Program-made: the position numbers and the translations under genes
Origin: CAJXNP01 sp050305935
GTDB taxonomy: Bacteria; Bacteroidota; Bacteroidia; Cytophagales; Cyclobacteriaceae
Direction of reading: 5' to 3'
Length of the DNA: 8,172 nt
NCBI GenBank assembly: GCA_050305935.1
Contig: JBNLGG010000110.1
Span: 1 to 8,172 of the forward strand
Shown here: piece after piece, positions 5,685-8,172 of the stretch
Layout: the number at the start of each line of letters is the position of its first letter
How positions within the stretch are numbered: position 1 is the first letter of the stretch
Notes under the pieces: model-generated
Seen by the model: the letters and a program-made list of their open reading frames with translations, nothing else
The model's database searches: none
What the model was told of the DNA's origin: nothing

Positions 5685-6668
5685 TTAATAAAAGTTCAGT
5701 CTAAGTCCTTTGGATTGCCAATACTTGTTTTGATCGTCGATGATCAGGCACTCTATATTTTTAAGTCTATTGATCAACTCCAATCCTTTTTCAACACCCA
5801 TGACAAAAACTGAAGTAGCCAGGGCATCTGACAGCTCGGCGTCAGGAGAAATTATGGTTACGCTTTTTACCCCTTCCACCGGAAAGCCGGTTGTTGGATT
5901 GACAATATGCGTATAACGCTTTCCTTTGATCTCAATGAATTTCTCGTAATTTCCGGAGGTAACGATGCTTGCATTGGTCAGGTCAAGCCAGGCAACAAAA
6001 CTTTCCTTCTTATCGGGATCGGCAATGCCAATTTTCCACGGTTGATTTTCGAGGTTGTTTCCCCAAATCGATAGGTCACCCCCTGCGTTTACCATACCAT
6101 TTTTTATACCAAGGTCCAACATAACTTTTTTAGCCATGTTAGCGGAATACCCTTTTCCAATAGCTCCAAAGCCAATTTTCATTCCTTTTAGTTTCAAAAA
6201 CACCGTGCTGTTTTCCTTGTCAATCAGTACGTTTTTAATGTCTACCAACTGCCTGGCGGAGTCAATTTCTTCGGTTGTTGGCAATTGCCCGGTTTTTCCT
6301 TTCTTTGACCACAGTTCGGCCAGGGGTTCAAAGGCAATATTGAAATATCCATCCGTAAGGTTTGATATTTTAAAAGACCGCTGAATTAAGCTAAACAATT
6401 CTTCATCTACTGTTATCGCTTGTACGCCTGCATTTTTATTAACCAGTGAAGTTTGGGAGCCCTCTTTCCAGGAGGAGATAAGGTTTTCGATGCGTTGAAT
6501 TTCTTTGATTCCCGCTTCGATGGATTGCTGTGCCAGGACGCTGTCTTCATGGACGGCACTAAGCTCATACCTGGAGCCCATTAAAAGAAGTACGGTGTCT
6601 GCCTGGTGCCATTGGCTGAAGGCTATTAAAGGAGTTAGGAAAAATATCAAGGGAAGGAAGTGCTTCAC
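5685..6668 (-). CDS. apbE: FAD:protein FMN transferase (ApbE family), exported
   Basis: A 327-residue enzyme expected to transfer FMN from FAD to a Ser or Thr of a target protein outside the cytoplasm, using Mg2+. A signal peptide covers 1-18 (AFS|Q) with no lipobox, so it is probably a soluble periplasmic enzyme. Family landmarks are MGSRYEL (30-36), ENLISSWKEGSQTSLVN (61-77), GYFNIAFEPLAELW (107-120), GFGAIGKGYSAN (166-177), NAGGDL (194-199), THIVNPTTGFPV (253-264) and SDALATSVFVMG (280-291), whose Asp281 and Thr285 are the expected metal site. Two positions usually acidic around the GKGY motif are Gly166 and Asn177 here. The start codon is GTG, overlapping the stop of the upstream thioredoxin gene as GTGA. 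No typical substrate (NqrB/C, RnfG, FMN-binding domain) is encoded nearby, so the target may be one of the operon's own products. DUF4266 and DUF3570 genes follow. Confidence 0.92.
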   Translation of the reverse strand: MKHFLPLIFFLTPLIAFSQWHQADTVLLLMGSRYELSAVHEDSVLAQQSIEAGIKEIQRIENLISSWKEGSQTSLVNKNAGVQAITVDEELFSLIQRSFKISNLTDGYFNIAFEPLAELWSKKGKTGQLPTTEEIDSARQLVDIKNVLIDKENSTVFLKLKGMKIGFGAIGKGYSANMAKKVMLDLGIKNGMVNAGGDLSIWGNNLENQPWKIGIADPDKKESFVAWLDLTNASIVTSGNYEKFIEIKGKRYTHIVNPTTGFPVEGVKSVTIISPDAELSDALATSVFVMGVEKGLELINRLKNIECLIIDDQNKYWQSKGLRLNFY

Positions 6669-7102
6669 TTCGGATATTCTATTTGATCTAATTGGGAGAT
6701 GAAGTCCGCGCAGCTTTGATGTTGGTAAGTTGTTTTAAACATGGCACGGCCATTCTTATCCATCACGACAATCAAAGGAAATTCCCCTTTCGGATTATAC
6801 TTCTCAGCCAGGATTTCATTGTGCGCTACCTGCTCCGGACTTAGTCTGTTTTTTTTCAACCGTGGGAAGTCTGCCTGCACCAGTACGAAGCGACCATCTG
6901 CAAAATTTTTGAACTCGTCCGTTTCGAGCACGTAGGTTTTTAACTGAATGCAGGGTTTGCACCAGTCAGAGCCGCTGAAGTAGAGCAAAACAAGCTTGTC
7001 TTCGCTATTTGCCTGGTACATCGCCGAATTGATATCGAGAAGCCAGGGTGATCCCGCATTGAAAAAAGCGAAAAGAAATAAAGTAATTGCCGTGGCTTTC
7101 AT
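6665..7102 (-). CDS. exported thioredoxin-like protein (WCKPC)
   Basis: A 145-residue thioredoxin-fold protein, first gene of the leftward operon. It begins with a signal peptide (MKATAITLFLFAFFNAGS, cleavage about 17-19), then has the strand DKLVLLYFSGSDWCKPC, with the redox pair Cys48 and Cys51 in WCKPC (47-51). The cis-proline segment is EFPLIVVMD (Pro109), followed by NGR. This order and the 'FSGSDWCKPC' wording match the DUF255/thioredoxin_7-like periplasmic group, which transfers electrons to or from substrate cysteines. A third cysteine, Cys131, lies near the C-terminus. I placed the start at the ATG before the signal peptide; the frame stays open to 7156, but those extra codons overlap the divergent gene's start and spoil the signal. 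The stop overlaps the apbE start by 4 nt. A likely partner is the Cys-Gly-Cys tail of the operon's DUF4266 lipoprotein, by inference only. Confidence 0.88.
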   Translation of the reverse strand: MKATAITLFLFAFFNAGSPWLLDINSAMYQANSEDKLVLLYFSGSDWCKPCIQLKTYVLETDEFKNFADGRFVLVQADFPRLKKNRLSPEQVAHNEILAEKYNPKGEFPLIVVMDKNGRAMFKTTYQHQSCADFISQLDQIEYPK

Positions 7103-7150
7103 ATTCGAAGTGTAAGCTATTATTTTGAACCAGTAACACCAACAACCCCT
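7103..7150. promoter_or_regulatory. 48-bp divergent intergenic region
   Basis: Only 48 nt separate the start of the leftward thioredoxin-apbE-DUF4266-DUF3570 operon from the start of the rightward membrane glycosyltransferase, so the two promoters must lie here or reach into the opposite coding sequences. TTATTTTG at 7120-7127 (plus) differs by one base from the TAnnTTTG -7 box and would give a leader of about 17 nt for the glycosyltransferase, but no -33 element is obvious. For the leftward operon no clear box is visible. Neither start has a Shine-Dalgarno sequence. Confidence 0.35.
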
Positions 7151-8172
7151 ATGCACAAAATAAATATAAATTATCCAATCCTTGTATTTATTATCGCATT
7201 AATCCTCTGCATGCAAAATATCTGGGGGCCATCTATCTATATTTTGGATGAAGCAAAAAATGCCACCTGTGCCCGTGAGATGATGGAGTCAGCCGACCAT
7301 ATTGTTCCTACTTACAATTATCAACTAAGAACCGATAAACCTCCCTTGCACTATTATTTTATGATGATAAGCTATAAGCTTTTTGGGGTTAACCCTTTTG
7401 GTGCGAGATTTTTCTCATCCGTTTTTGGTGCGTTAACGGTGCTTATCACCTTTTTATATACCAGGAAGCTGCACAGTACAGCGGTCGCTTTTTTAGCGTC
7501 CTTTGTGCTTATTTCCTCGCTGCATTTTATTTTACAATTTCACCTGGCCGTGCCAGATCCCTACCTGGTTTTTTTTCTCACACTGGCAGGTTTTGCCTTC
7601 ATAGACGGGATCATCCATCAAAATAATTTCCAGCTTGTCATCGCTTACAGCGCGATTGGGTTTGGTGTACTGGCCAAGGGTCCTGTCGCCATTGTACTGC
7701 CGGGATTGGCTTTGCTTGTTTTTCTGCTGCTAAACAGAAGTTTTGACCTTGGAAGTATTAAAAAGTTAAAGCCCCTTATAGGAATTCCGATTGTATTGCT
7801 GATTGCTTTCCCCTGGTATCTGGCGGTTGGCATTAAAACCGATTGGGAATGGATTAGAGGGTTTTTATGGGAGCATAACATTGATCGCTTTGCCGACCCG
7901 AAGGAAGGCCATGGTGGTTCATTTTTTAAGACCTGGATATTTGTTGTCAGCGGACTTTTGCCCATGTCGGTGTTTCTCATTCAATCCCTGCGAAGCTGGT
8001 GGCAAAAGAGAGCAGATAAGTTCCTTTTCTTTTGCGGCGTATATGCTCTTACTATTATTGTTTTTTTTACCTTGGCCGATACTCGCCTTCCAAATTATAC
8101 CGTGCCTGCGTATCCCTTTCTGGCGGTGCTGATTTCGGTGTATTTGTGGGAAGTGATAAAAGGGGAGAAGAA
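7151..8172 (+). CDS. ArnT/PMT-type membrane glycosyltransferase, 3' end missing
   Basis: The first 340 residues of a polytopic glycosyltransferase that uses a polyprenyl-phosphate sugar donor and acts on the periplasmic face of the inner membrane (ArnT/PMT_2 group, GT-C fold). The reading frame is open to the window end with no stop, so the C-terminus is not seen; relatives are roughly 500-550 residues. After a first membrane helix (8-24) comes the catalytic-loop Asp33-Glu34 (ILDEAKNA), then REMMES, and KPPLHYY from Lys63, all in the order seen in ArnT relatives. Later family marks are LAKGP (174-178), FPWYLAVG, and EHNIDRF...GH (241-254). Several hydrophobic helices follow, with a TLADTRLPNYTVPAYPF segment matching the usual 'R.p.Y..p..p' loop. 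Its acceptor could be lipid A, another lipid or a protein; the sequence does not say. It is transcribed divergently from the ApbE operon and its functional link to that operon is doubtful. Confidence 0.9.
   Translation, partial: MHKININYPILVFIIALILCMQNIWGPSIYILDEAKNATCAREMMESADHIVPTYNYQLRTDKPPLHYYFMMISYKLFGVNPFGARFFSSVFGALTVLITFLYTRKLHSTAVAFLASFVLISSLHFILQFHLAVPDPYLVFFLTLAGFAFIDGIIHQNNFQLVIAYSAIGFGVLAKGPVAIVLPGLALLVFLLLNRSFDLGSIKKLKPLIGIPIVLLIAFPWYLAVGIKTDWEWIRGFLWEHNIDRFADPKEGHGGSFFKTWIFVVSGLLPMSVFLIQSLRSWWQKRADKFLFFCGVYALTIIVFFTLADTRLPNYTVPAYPFLAVLISVYLWEVIKGEK

Noticed and set aside
6055..6384. Plus-strand open frame of 109 codons inside apbE
   Set aside because: It lies wholly antisense to conserved ApbE motifs, and its translation is proline/phenylalanine-rich without family resemblance.
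7103..7156. Longer N-terminus for the thioredoxin-like protein (MHRGCWCYWFK...)
   Set aside because: It would overlap the divergent glycosyltransferase start and put a Cys/Trp-rich segment ahead of an otherwise clean signal peptide starting at 7102.
7645..7980. Minus-strand open frame of 111 codons inside the membrane glycosyltransferase
   Set aside because: It is antisense to conserved AKGP, FPWY and NIDRF segments of the plus-strand gene, which explain the coding signal.

Overview
The window looks like a chromosomal piece of a Bacteroidota bacterium, probably a Cytophagales-like environmental lineage; the order is inference. The evidence is a type IX secretion (T9SS) type A sorting domain (YPNPSNG...), a TonB-dependent receptor with the Bacteroidota-style carboxypeptidase-like N-terminal domain, a DUF3570 protein of the Bacteroidota type, starts with almost no Shine-Dalgarno sequence, and promoter-like TAnnTTTG-type boxes. 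No tRNA, rRNA, CRISPR array, transposase or phage gene is visible.

Layout from left to right: 1-180 is a gene-free flank with a 12-bp inverted repeat and ACGCARAGG-type repeat units. 181-3598 (minus) is a two-gene unit: a TonB-dependent outer-membrane receptor followed, one base later, by a family 2 glycosyltransferase. 3714-4079 (minus) is a 121-residue secreted protein that is little more than a signal peptide plus a T9SS sorting domain. 4080-4230 is intergenic and carries a near-perfect 33-bp palindrome, placed as the terminator of the next operon. 4231-7102 (minus) is a tight four-gene operon, transcribed as thioredoxin-like protein, ApbE (FAD:protein FMN transferase), DUF4266 small lipoprotein, DUF3570 outer-membrane barrel. 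Starting at 7151 (plus) is a divergent ArnT/PMT-type membrane glycosyltransferase that runs off the window end.

The main point of interest is the four-gene operon. Its gene overlaps (4 nt between thioredoxin and apbE, 16 nt between DUF4266 and DUF3570) argue for co-translation. All four products carry export signals, so together they look like a cell-envelope redox module: a thiol oxidoreductase (WCKPC), a flavin-attaching enzyme, a tiny lipoprotein ending in Gly-Cys-Gly-Cys-Asn, and a beta-barrel. The substrate of the ApbE and the purpose of the Cys-Gly-Cys tail are not evident from the sequence. The other genes (receptor, sorting-domain protein, glycosyltransferases) are ordinary envelope functions, although the orphan sorting domain and the receptor/glycosyltransferase pairing are slightly odd.
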